From Nitrosomonas halophila (GTDB taxonomy: Bacteria; Pseudomonadota; Gammaproteobacteria; Burkholderiales; Nitrosomonadaceae): a DNA stretch of 64,000 nucleotides. The stretch is from assembly GCF_900107165.1 (NCBI RefSeq), contig NZ_FNOY01000006.1, positions 28,458 through 92,457 of the forward strand, in the 5' to 3' direction. Positions 9,813-19,199 of the stretch are shown here, piece by piece. The translations under genes were made by a program, and so were the position numbers. Below the pieces are notes generated by a model. The model did not search any database. It had not been told where the DNA came from and saw nothing but the letters and a program-made list of their open reading frames with translations. How positions within the stretch are numbered: the first letter of the stretch is position 1; each line of letters begins with the position of its first letter.

Positions 9813-10160
9813 TTAGTGGCCAGATTTCTGCATATGCTTGATTGCTTCATCCATATGTCCAGTCGCGACATCGGCATGCCCCATTTCAGCATGCTTGATC
9901 GCTTCCTCTAAATGCTTGATTGCCTCATCCATATGCTGATGGGCTTCAGCATGTTCTTTGGAAGCATGCTTGGCATGATCCAGGCTTTTCTTTGCATGCT
10001 TAAGCAACTCTTTGGCATGCCCGTCTTCCCCATGCGCATGGGCTTTACCCGCATGCTCCATTGCTTCAGAAGTATGGCCTGCATCCTTTGCATAAACTTG
10101 GGCACTCATGCACAGTGCCAAGGCACTCGCTGCAACCAAGCTTGTCAGGGTTTTCATCAT
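9813..10160 (-). CDS. smbP: Small metal-binding protein SmbP, His-rich, periplasmic
   Basis: This 115-residue protein has a signal peptide (cleavage after about residue 24, VYA/KDA) and a mature part built of imperfect heptads such as HMDEAIKHLEEAIKHAE. About one residue in five of the mature chain is His, and Met is frequent; there is no Cys. This matches SmbP of Nitrosomonas europaea, a helical-bundle protein that binds several copper or other divalent ions and is thought to buffer or scavenge metals. A perfect Shine-Dalgarno AGGAGGT precedes two adjacent ATGs. The second (10157) has the better spacing. Strong translation signals and a tandem terminator suggest abundant expression. The gene is monocistronic. 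Confidence 0.9.
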   Translation of the reverse strand: MMKTLTSLVAASALALCMSAQVYAKDAGHTSEAMEHAGKAHAHGEDGHAKELLKHAKKSLDHAKHASKEHAEAHQHMDEAIKHLEEAIKHAEMGHADVATGHMDEAIKHMQKSGH

Positions 10161-10344
10161 GTTACCTCCTTTAAAGATTAAAGTTAAAACATGGTGCTAG
10201 AAAATTTTCTACCATACGTGCAATCAAGTTTGAACATGCTTGGAATCCAGCCACCCGCCAAAGGCGGCCATACAATTCCTTGCAGACTGTACGCATATGC
10301 TTTTATACCATATCTATATGCAAAGATATGCCCTATTTGCACCC
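10161..10344. promoter_or_regulatory. smbP promoter region with inverted repeat
   Basis: This is the gap between smbP and the dapD stop. An inverted repeat CATATCT (10309-10315) / AGATATG (10324-10330) lies about 150 bp upstream of smbP. It could be a regulator site, or part of a weak dapD terminator on the minus strand. No known metal-regulator box could be assigned. Confidence 0.35.
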
Positions 10345-11166
10345 CTATATGCCGCGTAACAATTCATTGATACCGGTTTTGGAACGGGTCTTGGCATCGA
10401 CCTGTTTCACAATCACCGCACAATAGAGGCTGTAGCGCCCGTTCTCGGCAGGCAGATTGCCGGAGACAACGACCGACCCCGGTGGGATACGGCCGTAACT
10501 GACTTCCCCGGTTTCGCGGTTGTATATCTTGGTACTTTGCCCGATATACACCCCCATCGATATCACCGAGTTCTCGCCCACGATCACGCCTTCGACGATC
10601 TCTGAACGCGCGCCGATAAAACAGTTATCCTCGATAATCGTCGGGCTGGCCTGCACAGGTTCCAATACACCTCCAATGCCAACACCACCGGATAAATGCA
10701 CATTTTTGCCAATCTGCGCACAGGAACCGACAGTCGCCCAGGTATCCACCATGGTCCCCTCGTCAACATAGGCACCGATATTGACATAAGAAGGCATCAA
10801 CACAACATTGCCAGCGATGAACGAACCCCTGCGGACCGCCGCCGGGGGAACCACCCGGAAGCCGCCATCGCGAAAATCACGCGAACTATAATCCGCAAAC
10901 TTGGACGGAATCTTGTCGAAGTAATTGGAAAACCCCCCTTTGATGAAACTGTTATCCTCCATCCGGAAAGACAGCAGCACGGCTTTCTTGATCCATTGAT
11001 GCACCACCCACTCGCCGTTGATTTTCTCTGCAACCCGCAGTTTGCCGGTATCGAGCAGATCGATGACTTGCGCCACGGATTCCTTGAGATTGGCTTCCAC
11101 ATTACGCGGCGTAATCTCGGCGCGGCGTTCAAAAGCGTCTTCTATCGTCGCTTGCAATTGTTCCAT
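10345..11166 (-). CDS. dapD: 2,3,4,5-tetrahydropyridine-2,6-dicarboxylate N-succinyltransferase
   Basis: This 273-residue enzyme adds succinyl from succinyl-CoA to tetrahydrodipicolinate in the lysine/diaminopimelate pathway. It has an N-terminal helical domain, then a left-handed beta-helix of hexapeptide repeats ([39 protein letters not shown]) and a short C-terminal domain. The length matches the family. dapC lies 21 bp upstream on the same strand, so two consecutive steps of the succinylase branch are encoded together. Confidence 0.97.
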   Translation of the reverse strand: MEQLQATIEDAFERRAEITPRNVEANLKESVAQVIDLLDTGKLRVAEKINGEWVVHQWIKKAVLLSFRMEDNSFIKGGFSNYFDKIPSKFADYSSRDFRDGGFRVVPPAAVRRGSFIAGNVVLMPSYVNIGAYVDEGTMVDTWATVGSCAQIGKNVHLSGGVGIGGVLEPVQASPTIIEDNCFIGARSEIVEGVIVGENSVISMGVYIGQSTKIYNRETGEVSYGRIPPGSVVVSGNLPAENGRYSLYCAVIVKQVDAKTRSKTGINELLRGI

Positions 11167-11187
11167 AGGGCTCCTTAAATTATAGAA

Positions 11188-12384
11188 TTAGGATTTACTA
11201 GAAATTTGTTTAATTCTTTCCATCGCTTCCACACATTCCGCCACAGGGGCAACAAGTGCCACCCGCACGAAATTTTCACCTGGATTGGTCCCATGCGCCT
11301 CACGCCCGAGATAACTGCCCGGCAATACCGTGACACCGCCCTCATGATACAAACGCCGGCAGAACTCGACATCGCTGACAGGGGTTCTCAACCATAAATA
11401 AAACCCGGCATCGGGCATGCTGACTGGCAAGGTATCTCCGAGTATCTTCATGGCGCTGGCAAACTTTTCGCGGTACAAGTCGCGGTTTTCGGCCACATGC
11501 TGCTCATCGCTCCAGGCGACTGTGCTGGCCGCCTGCACAGCAGGATTCATCGCGCTGCCATGGTAGGTCCGGTAAAGCAGGAATTTCTTGAGAATGGTGG
11601 CATCGCCCGCCACAAACCCGGAGCGCATACCGGGCACATTGGAGCGCTTGGATAGACTGCCAAACACCACCAACCGGGGAAACCCGCTACGCCCCAGCTT
11701 CTCCGCTGCTTCCAAGGCGCCCAGGGGAGGATGGTCCTCATCAAAATAAATTTCCGAATAGCATTCATCGGCAGCGATCACAAACCCATAACGATCGGAC
11801 AGCGCGAACAAGTGCTGCCACTCTTCAAGCGACAGCACTCTGCCGGTGGGATTGTTAGGCGAACAAATATAAGTCAGCTGCGTGCGTGCCCAGACCGCAT
11901 CAGACAACTGCGCGCAATCCGGCGAAAAGTTGTTTTCAGGCAGCAAGTTGAGGAAATGGGGCGTGGCGCCCGCCAGCAACGCCGCACCTTCGTAAATCTG
12001 ATAAAAGGGATTCTGGCACACCACAACCGGTTCCACCCCGGCATGGGTATCAACAACGGCCTGTGCAAAAGCGAACAAGGCCTCTCTGCTGCCATTGACC
12101 GGAATCACTTCCGTGTCTGGATTGACGTTAGACAAATGATAACGCCGCACCAGCCAGGTCGCGATGCTGCTCCGCAACCAACTTGTGCCAAGGGTTGTGG
12201 GATAATGCGCCAACCCTTCGATACGATTGATCAATTCGCGCTTGATGAACTCGGGGGTCGCGTGCCTGGGTTCACCAATATGCAAACCAATCGGTGACAA
12301 TGCGGCATTGGGTGATAAATCCTCAAGTAATTTGGCAAGTTTCTGAAATGGGTATGGCTGAAGGTTTTCTAGCGAGGAATTCAT
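11188..12384 (-). CDS. dapC: Succinyldiaminopimelate transaminase
   Basis: This 398-residue class I PLP aminotransferase has the cofactor lysine in VVFGSLSKRSNVPGMRSGFVAG near residue 240, SPNNPTGRVLS near residue 175, and the substrate-carboxylate arginine in the C-terminal ENFVRVALV. It converts N-succinyl-2-amino-6-ketopimelate to N-succinyl-diaminopimelate, the step after DapD. Adjacency to dapD selects this function over other aminotransferases of the family. Confidence 0.92.
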   Translation of the reverse strand: MNSSLENLQPYPFQKLAKLLEDLSPNAALSPIGLHIGEPRHATPEFIKRELINRIEGLAHYPTTLGTSWLRSSIATWLVRRYHLSNVNPDTEVIPVNGSREALFAFAQAVVDTHAGVEPVVVCQNPFYQIYEGAALLAGATPHFLNLLPENNFSPDCAQLSDAVWARTQLTYICSPNNPTGRVLSLEEWQHLFALSDRYGFVIAADECYSEIYFDEDHPPLGALEAAEKLGRSGFPRLVVFGSLSKRSNVPGMRSGFVAGDATILKKFLLYRTYHGSAMNPAVQAASTVAWSDEQHVAENRDLYREKFASAMKILGDTLPVSMPDAGFYLWLRTPVSDVEFCRRLYHEGGVTVLPGSYLGREAHGTNPGENFVRVALVAPVAECVEAMERIKQISSKS

Positions 12385-12482
12385 GCTGTTCCAAGGTTCT
12401 CGACGAGCAAGATGCTCGCGAATTAAATATGTTTCCAGGGCAAGTTAGAAGTGCGAAACAGCAATTATAAAGGGCGCACGCA

Positions 12483-13370
12483 GTGTTGACCAAAAAAAAT
12501 ATACTGCCCATGACCACCTTGCTGCTAGGCGCCAGCATCTGGGGTGTGGCCTGGTATCCATTCCGATTACTGCAACAAGCAGGCATCAGCGGTGAATTAT
12601 CGACGGCACTGACCTATCTTATCGCCCTGCTGACGGGTTTGATTTTGTTTCACAAACATATCAGGCTGTCGAAAATCCGCGGCCCGGCGCTCCCTCTTCT
12701 GCTGGGAATCGCACTATGTGCCGGATGCGCCAGCGTTGCCTACACACTGGGAATCATTCACGGTGAAGTGATGCGGGTGCTATTTCTGTTCTATCTGGCA
12801 CCACTCTGGACCATATTGTTTGCACGCCTGCTGCTTGCCGAACGCCTGAGCAAACATGGTTACGCCATCATTCTGTCATCACTGATCGGCGCCCTGCTGC
12901 TGCTCTGGCAACCGGGCCAGAAACTTCCGGTGCCAGCCTCTTATGGCGACTGGATGGGGCTCATCGGGGGATTTATGTTCGCGTTGACCAATGTACTGGT
13001 CCGCAAGGATCAGCAACACGATATACGATTGAAATCACTTGCCGCCTGGTCCGGTACGGCCCTGATCGGCTTCTCCGTGGCACTGATGCTGGACAACATC
13101 CCCGACCTCCTCCTGCTCCAGCCGGAGACATGGCTGCTGTTGCTGAATGTAGGATTTCTGGTGTTCTTTCTCGGCTTGCTATGGCAGTACGGACTGACCC
13201 ACACACCGGCCAATCAGGCAATCGTAATCTTATTGTTCGAGTTGGTGGTCGCCTCGTTCGCCGCGCATTATCTCGTAAACGAATATCTGGCAGCCAAGGA
13301 CTGGGTCGGCGGCCTCCTGATCGTATCCGCCAGTCTGTTTTCCGCCAGAGTCAATCGTGACCGGGCATAA
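12483..13370 (+). CDS. DMT-superfamily permease with two EamA domains
   Basis: This 295-residue protein has about ten hydrophobic segments in two repeats. The first begins LLLGASIWGVAWYPFRLL and the second near GLIGGFMFALTNVLVRK. The family exports amino acids, metabolites or drugs by proton exchange; the substrate cannot be read from sequence. The frame opens with GTG TTG, so the start may be the GTG at 12483 or the TTG next to it. It is divergent from dapC and convergent with the copper oxidase genes. Confidence 0.88.
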   Translation: MLTKKNILPMTTLLLGASIWGVAWYPFRLLQQAGISGELSTALTYLIALLTGLILFHKHIRLSKIRGPALPLLLGIALCAGCASVAYTLGIIHGEVMRVLFLFYLAPLWTILFARLLLAERLSKHGYAIILSSLIGALLLLWQPGQKLPVPASYGDWMGLIGGFMFALTNVLVRKDQQHDIRLKSLAAWSGTALIGFSVALMLDNIPDLLLLQPETWLLLLNVGFLVFFLGLLWQYGLTHTPANQAIVILLFELVVASFAAHYLVNEYLAAKDWVGGLLIVSASLFSARVNRDRA

Positions 13371-13410
13371 AAAAGAAACCGCCAACCGGGTGTATGCATC
13401 CGGTTGGCGG
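13371..13410 (-). terminator. Rho-independent terminator downstream of copper oxidase genes
   Basis: A perfect 11-bp stem, CCGCCAACCGG (13379-13389) with CCGGTTGGCGG (13400-13410), is followed on the minus strand by GGTTTCTTTTTT. It probably ends the copper oxidase transcript and may also act for the convergent DMT gene. Confidence 0.85.
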
Positions 13411-13460
13411 CAAGGGAGAAATTTTACAAAAACTTTTCCCTTTTATTTTTAGTGCAAGCT

Positions 13461-16174
13461 TTACTGACCAGGGTTAAGCTGTGCAGCTGTCAGACTCTCT
13501 TTGAAATTACTGGGTAATTTTTGCACCCAACCGTTATACACATTGGGAATCGCCAGCACACCCTGGCCACCCATGCCGGCCATACCGACAATACCATCAT
13601 CCCTAAGCGTTTCATCATCAGCCACCAAGGACACAGTACCCGCGATCGCCACATCCTCGATATTGCCATCACCATTTGGATCAATATCGACCACAAACAT
13701 ACGGTTACTGAATTTGCTCGTGACATAAGCATAATAGCCGCCGCCTGCCTTGGCCCCAAAATTGGCACCGTGGCAGCCGGGATCACACTCGAACATCTTG
13801 ACGATAGTGTCAGTTTCCGTATCAATGACAATAATCTGCCCACCGGTATTGGCCACCACGACCGCCTTGCCATCTGGCGACACAGGAATCTGAATCGGCA
13901 GCACACCAACCGGACCGTCAATCTCGCCCGTAATCGGATGATAGTTTTCTATCAGATCAATGGTTTTGACTAGATCACCAGTATGGCCATTGACCACACT
14001 GACTGTGTGATGCAACAAGTTGGATGCATAGATCTTGCTGTCATCAGGCATCATGCCAATGGCGATTGGATGTGCACCGGGAAGATTGTTCCCTGTCGCC
14101 GTTCTGGACTGGATAGCGCCATCTGCCGAATAAATTCCCACATCATCGGTATTAATATTCGGCGTCACGATCCTGGTTCCATCCGCGCTGACCCAGTGAC
14201 CATGTGGATGGGCCGATTTATGCCCATGTGGTTGCGTGGGTGTGATTCTATTAACTTCGGAGGCGCCAGCGTCTATCATCGCCATCCCATTCTGGCCATT
14301 GATCGCCACCACAATCTGATCGTTGGTAGGCAAAGTCAATACATGCGACGGCGTTTCACCTACCTTGATATTGTGCAACATGGCGCCCGTTTCACGATTG
14401 ATCGCAGGCAGCGCAATTTTGCGCTTGACCTTCCAATCACCTGCATCCAGCACAGTAATCGTACCAGGCTTGGTTTTATTGGCGGTTTTCTCAAACTGTG
14501 CATTGACCCATACCTCGCCGATTCCCGGAATTGACGGCGGATTGGGTGCTGGAAGCGCTGCATTCACAACATTAAGAATACTCAGCGGCGCAGCCACCCC
14601 TCCGTCCGTGAGTGCTTCACTTCTTGGTGCGCCTGAAATTCTTACAGGGAGACTAGGAAAAGTTACGTTCCATACGCCCGATGAATAATCCTGCCAATTA
14701 TCTGGTGCGGTGGCCACAAAGAATGTGGTCAGCAAACGGATCGCGAGATCGCTATTGGTGGGCAAATCTCTGATACCGGTCACGAGATCGATGGTATAGT
14801 CTTGCGCCGGATTACCCAGATCGAGCCCCTCCGTACTGGGATCGTCCACAATGACCGCCCCAAACATGTAAGGATGCACCTTACAAGTAAAGACATACAG
14901 CCCAGGTGTATGCAAGGTTACAAATCCCCCTCCTTTATAGGCGGCAGACTGATCGAAAGGCATATGCTCCGCACCGCTCGGCCACAGCAGTGAACTGATA
15001 GTATGGACCGCATTGGTGTCGGACATCGTAAAGTTGACACTGCTGCCAGGAGCAATCACTTCAAGTGATTTGGTTTTAATATCAAAAGGCAAACCCACAA
15101 TCGCATCGCCCCGGGCGCTCCTGAACCAGCTTGCTGGCTCATCCGAAACTTCGAAAGTCACGACACCCGGCACATCTTCAGGCCCCAACAAAATCCGCCC
15201 GTAGGGAGAAGCGCCGACTATGGCCGAACCATCGCCACCGGCTTCCACCACTTTGAAGTTGCCGTGCATGCCTGCTTCCATATGCGCAATCAGATGGCAA
15301 TGGAATTGCCAGTCGCCCGCACCGACTCCTGATCCTGCCTTGACGGTAAATGAATGCGTATCAAATCCATCGGTCAGTATTCTCGTGTCGATCACTTTAT
15401 CCGTGCCTTCCTTCAACCAACGATGTGCGTGGATATGGAAAGTATGGCCAGGTCCAATCGACAAAACATGAAATCTGACAATTTCGCCAAGAACTGCACC
15501 CGGCGTCGGGTTTGCCCAAAGCGGTCTTTGTGTTGCGCCATCCGCAGAGATTTCGGTACCCCAGAATGTTGAATCCACCATAAACAGCACATATTGCTTG
15601 TCCAGGTTATCCTGGGTAACCGGTACGATCGCACCATCATCATCCACGTAGTGGTCCAATGGTCTAGGATCTTTGTTATCCACTATCAGTGCGCCGAATA
15701 ATCCCAGGCGCTCCTTGCCGTTATCCCCATGATATAAAAAGGCACCCACAGTACTGGCGGTAAAGCTGTAATTTCTGCTTGTACCCGGCAGTGCCTTGGC
15801 TGCTGCACCAAGCAACGGTCGGCCCGGTATGCTAAATCCTACCGGCACGGCGGTATTATTTGTAAGGGTGACATTGACTCGATCACCTCTTTTAACGAAT
15901 ATAGTCGGACCTGGAATAACCGCTTGCTCACTGTTAGCCAGCTTGTAAGCCAGCTGACCATTCGGCAGTGTTTCTCCCTGTATTCGTTGGCAGGTCTGCT
16001 GGGTTGGCCAGCCAGCTTGTAAGCCAGCTGACCATTCGGCAGTGTTTCCGCTGTCAATGCGATATGATGAACAGCCGCCAACACCATGGGAGAAGCCAAT
16101 AGCGCGACCGCAAACAGCAGCAGCGCCATTAACGTGGCAATCGAATCTTTAAATCCAGCAATATTTCTATTCAT
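13461..16174 (-). pseudogene. Multicopper oxidase half-enzyme + cupredoxin + YVTN beta-propeller, frameshifted by a 74-bp duplication
   Basis: Translation from the ATG at 16174 (SD GGGAAGAG, signal peptide ending LAA/VHH) is sound up to ...NGQLAYKLA, then shifts. Removing 74 bp between two copies of a 37-bp repeat restores one frame of 879 residues, through VIPGPTIFVKRGDRVNVTL into the downstream frame that runs to 13461. That downstream frame (795 residues from a GTG at 15848) has a cupredoxin domain where HxH ligand 1 is replaced by GFSIPG and ligand 2 by YHGD. It then has an intact HTFHIHAH and HCHLIAHMEAGM (ligand sets 3 and 4), a further cupredoxin with CKVHPYM (C322, H325, M328 of that frame), and a YVTN-type propeller of about 450 residues. 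The duplication may be a real mutation or an assembly error. The preceding gene encodes the complementary ligand half. Confidence 0.82.
15937..16047. repeat. 37-bp direct repeat causing the frameshift
   Basis: Positions 15937-15973 and 16011-16047 are identical over 37 bp and are separated by 37 unique bases. The net addition is 74 bp, which is not a multiple of three. Deleting one repeat plus the spacer restores the oxidase reading frame exactly. Confidence 0.95.
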
Positions 16175-16211
16175 TTTCTCTTCCCTATCAATATTCTGTA
16201 AATTCGCTCGC

Positions 16212-17276
16212 TTAGCGAACTTCAAACAATCCACGCACACCCATTAAATCGTTAGTAAAATTTTTGTCGCGGTAATACGCGCTTCGGTTGGCTCGAACAG
16301 CGAAGACATGTTTTTCAAGTGGGCCGATCACGGCACGATCAATACGCCTTCTTGTCCCTGGGTCGCTCCAGCGATAACTATCGAGAACAAACTCATGGAG
16401 ATCGGTGCCCAATGGAATCACGTGAAACCTCACATCGCTGCCTCTTGCAGCTGACAGGCCGGGATTACTGCCATGCTTGCTTTGAATTTTGGTTACACCA
16501 TCGATCTCCATTCCCCAGAAAGAATCATCCGTCAAATAGAGAACATATTCCTTTGCGTATTGGGGCGCACCGACAGAATCCACAATGATTGCACCATATA
16601 GCCCCTTGTGCTCCGCACCATTATGCGTTTCATAGTTATGGTCATGGTATGGCCAGGTGCCGGCTGTTCCCAGCGCCACATCCCATTCGTAGGTGTAATA
16701 GTGAAAAGTGTTTTCTGGCCCCACTCCCGCGCCCTGGTCTTCCAGTTGATTGATTACTTTGAGGGTGCCATCACTGACTATTTTGTAATGTACGCCATGC
16801 ACATGCACGCTGACTTGGTTGCTGATTTTCCCTAGATGGTGATCTACATCAGTAATTTCATCAAATCCATCAGAAATTTCATTTTCAATCGTCAGTTTGA
16901 CTGTGTCGCCTTCAGTCAGAAATAAAGTCGGCCCGGGAATCGTCGCGTAAGGACTATACCGACCAGTAATATCGTTGCCGTCAACGGTATGGCTAAGCAT
17001 TTTGTAACCCAACAGTTTATTGCCCAACCCATCATCATAGGCTGCAACTTCTTCTGCAGACATTCTAATTACATGCTCAGCGGCAATACTTGCACTAGCA
17101 GGCAATAATACTAGTGCAAGGATTGCCGACATCAGGACAAATGTGATGGGCAGTCCACTATTGATAGACTTTGACCAGAAGCTACCTGGATTCTGCCTGC
17201 TACAATCGAACCATCCACATCTTTGGGAAAACCGCAGGCAACTTAGGCCCACAAAACTTAATGCAGTTTGCTTCAT
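16212..17276 (-). CDS. Secreted two-domain multicopper oxidase-like protein carrying only the N-terminal copper ligands
   Basis: This 354-residue protein has a long N-terminal stretch with a signal-peptide-like segment at about residues 40-66 (VLLPASASIAA). Two cupredoxin domains follow. The first has ATIPGPTLFLTEGD, VSVHVHG (H158, H160) and TWPYHDHNYETH (H211, H213), the usual ligand sets 1 and 2. In the second, the places of sets 3 and 4 read LHEFVLDSY (294-300) and YYRDKNFTNDLM (334-345), so the HxxHxH and HCHxxxH motifs are missing. On its own it could not form a type 1 or trinuclear copper site. It is transcribed just upstream of the gene with the reciprocal ligands (38-bp gap), so a two-subunit oxidase is likely. 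The Shine-Dalgarno is GGGGGA. Confidence 0.82.
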   Translation of the reverse strand: MKQTALSFVGLSCLRFSQRCGWFDCSRQNPGSFWSKSINSGLPITFVLMSAILALVLLPASASIAAEHVIRMSAEEVAAYDDGLGNKLLGYKMLSHTVDGNDITGRYSPYATIPGPTLFLTEGDTVKLTIENEISDGFDEITDVDHHLGKISNQVSVHVHGVHYKIVSDGTLKVINQLEDQGAGVGPENTFHYYTYEWDVALGTAGTWPYHDHNYETHNGAEHKGLYGAIIVDSVGAPQYAKEYVLYLTDDSFWGMEIDGVTKIQSKHGSNPGLSAARGSDVRFHVIPLGTDLHEFVLDSYRWSDPGTRRRIDRAVIGPLEKHVFAVRANRSAYYRDKNFTNDLMGVRGLFEVR

Positions 17277-17400
17277 TTTTTACATCCCCCTTTACACCTA
17301 TTGATTTCATGGCAAAACAGAGCCATTACCAAAAAATCAAGAAAGAACAAAAGACTCTGCAAAAGAATAAGGGCAACATTTATGCCAAAAAATTATATTA

Positions 17401-17419
17401 ATTCATATTGAATATGAAT
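17401..17419. promoter_or_regulatory. Perfect 19-bp palindrome, candidate operator
   Basis: ATTCATATTGAATATGAAT is a perfect 9-1-9 inverted repeat, 125 bp upstream of the first copper-oxidase gene. Its symmetry and place suggest a dimeric regulator site; the regulator is unknown. Confidence 0.5.
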
Positions 17420-18150
17420 GGAGGCGCTATATCCACAACATGAGTATGGATTTCATTGGGTCGCAGGGGGCGGCTCCATTAGCCGCTATGGCTAGAATCG
17501 ATAAAAGCAGGCGTCTGATTGTAAAAAAAACCGACATTTCTTACCCAGTTATTACGCCTTTCTTTGACTATCCCTACACAGATAATCCCTATAGATGCGA
17601 CAAAATGCCGCACCCGCAGGGCATCTAGGGGGAATACTTACGCACGTAAGAAAACTCGACATCTTCCGTCGCCATTTCGAACATTTTTTCAGCGGCATAT
17701 CATGCTATCTGCGCATCTCCGCACAATAAAACATACATAAACAATTGATTACAGAAACTCAAAAACCGTCTACAAGAAAAAAGGGGTGTAAAAAATATCG
17801 ACAACCGCTCTCTCAGAATTGCATTGAAAACCGTCAGCAACCCTTCTGCTGCACGACTTTCTTCAAGAATGATCACTGTTGCAGCGCAACCCGGCGGAGC
17901 AGCTAACCCCCTCCCCCTTCCGCATACTATGCACGATGACAGCCAGTCCTCGCTGGCCGGGCTCAGCCCGATATAAATTTTGAATCGCGAAATACAGGGT
18001 TTATAATCGAGTTGACAAGCACAAGGCCGTTCGCTAGTCTGCGTGGCGCATTTTTACCAGCATCGATACCAAAGCGGGCTATCCGCACCATTCCCGCAGG
18101 AACGGGATTGTTCCGTTTAGATCCAATATGAAATGCGCGCGCGAGACAAT
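17420..18150. other. Gene-poor stretch
   Basis: No reading frame here has convincing composition or homology. A short frame at 17440-17628 lacks a ribosome-binding site and any recognisable feature. No RNA gene was recognised. The stretch may be decayed sequence next to the palindromic elements that follow. Confidence 0.5.
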
Positions 18151-18316
18151 CTAGTACTCCGTTCCGCCAAACCGCTTACATGAAATCGCGCCTTCGCCTG
18201 TCATGCGTTGTTGCAAATCCTCGCCATAGCTACGGCTATGACTGCGGTTTGCGCCTAGCCTGGCAGGCGAATCCATCGATTTCATTTGTAAGCTAATTGA
18301 CGGAACGGAGTACTAG
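18151..18316. mobile_element. 166-bp palindromic element of a second type
   Basis: The ends CTAGTACTCCGTTCCG and its complement are perfect 16-bp inverted repeats. Complementarity continues imperfectly inward (GCTTACA, TGAAATCG, TTCGCCTG, CATAGC...GCTATG). There is no coding capacity and only one copy in this window. Its right CTAG is shared with the left end of the next element. Confidence 0.7.
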
Positions 18317-18479
18317 GAGGCTGTCCGAGAATAGCGATCGTAGCGAGGGCGAGGCTGGTTGAGCGGGATTTTTCGATCATTTGAGGCGAATAGTCGTTCT
18401 ATTTAACGAAAAAGATCGTAAAATCCGGCCAATCAGGCTCGTCCGCAGTAGATCAGTCTATTCTCGGGCAGCCTACTGG
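18313..18479. mobile_element. 167-bp palindromic MITE-like element, copy B
   Basis: Same family as 9542-9708, same length, with a few substitutions including a decayed right end (CCTACTGG in place of CCTCCTAG). It lies 69 bp upstream of the rubrerythrin gene and directly abuts the unrelated 166-bp element. Confidence 0.85.
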
Positions 18480-18548
18480 TATCCGGCCATACTTCAGTCA
18501 CATAATAAAATTAATCATTTTTTACTTTTGTATTAAAAGGAGAGCACC

Positions 18549-18968
18549 ATGCAACTGAAAGGATCTCAAACCGAAGCGAATCTGAAAGCCGCTTTTGCTG
18601 GCGAATCTCAGGCCAATCGCCGTTACCTTTATTTCGCAGCCAAAGCCGATGTTGAAGGACAGAACGACGTCGCGGCCGTATTCCGCTCCACCGCTGAAGG
18701 TGAAACCGGCCATGCGCATGGCCACCTGGAATATCTCGAAGCTTGCGGCGATCCAGCGACCGGTCTGCCATTCGGCTCATCGCGCGAAAACCTGCAAACA
18801 GCCATTGCCGGTGAAACCCATGAATACACCGACATGTATCCTGGCATGGCCAAGGCTGCCCGCGATGAAGGATTCGACGAAATTGCCGACTGGTTTGAAA
18901 CCCTGGCCAAAGCGGAACGTTCGCACGCCAACCGCTTCCAACGGGCACTGGACAGCCTGACTGACTAA
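18549..18968 (+). CDS. Rubrerythrin (erythrin-type, no rubredoxin domain)
   Basis: This 139-residue protein is a four-helix di-iron domain with ExxH pairs ([23 protein letters not shown]) and glutamates in [13 protein letters not shown] and AIAGETHEY. The C-terminal rubredoxin domain of classical rubrerythrins is absent. It probably reduces hydrogen peroxide in the cytoplasm using an external electron donor. The Shine-Dalgarno is AAGGAG. The next gene encodes a GlpC-like iron-sulphur protein with a DUF3501 module, and these three modules are a recurrent set in proteobacteria, so that protein may supply the electrons. Confidence 0.93.
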   Translation: MQLKGSQTEANLKAAFAGESQANRRYLYFAAKADVEGQNDVAAVFRSTAEGETGHAHGHLEYLEACGDPATGLPFGSSRENLQTAIAGETHEYTDMYPGMAKAARDEGFDEIADWFETLAKAERSHANRFQRALDSLTD

Positions 18969-19199
18969 CTGTCCTACGCTTCAGACCGGTGCGCAAGCCA
19001 CGCGGCCTGCAGCGGTCTGAAGTGCCCACCAGGTGAGAATCGTCGTCCCATACGGCACGCCAGGCTGATTATCGGCAGTGGCAACCAACCCGCTCCTGTT
19101 CGAAAAGCGCGCGCTTCACCGGATTATATTGACACGCGTAAAAACCAGTTATCCGCTGGCAGAATTTCTTGTTGAACTTATACCTTTTCTACTTGACCC

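Noticed and set aside
15839..16240. Separate short protein overlapping the start of the second copper-oxidase gene
   Set aside because: Its N-terminal half is the true start of the oxidase. The second half is out-of-frame sequence caused by the 74-bp duplication.
17440..17628. Open frame in the gene-poor region upstream of the copper oxidases
   Set aside because: No ribosome-binding site, no recognisable domain or signal, and composition unlike the coding regions.
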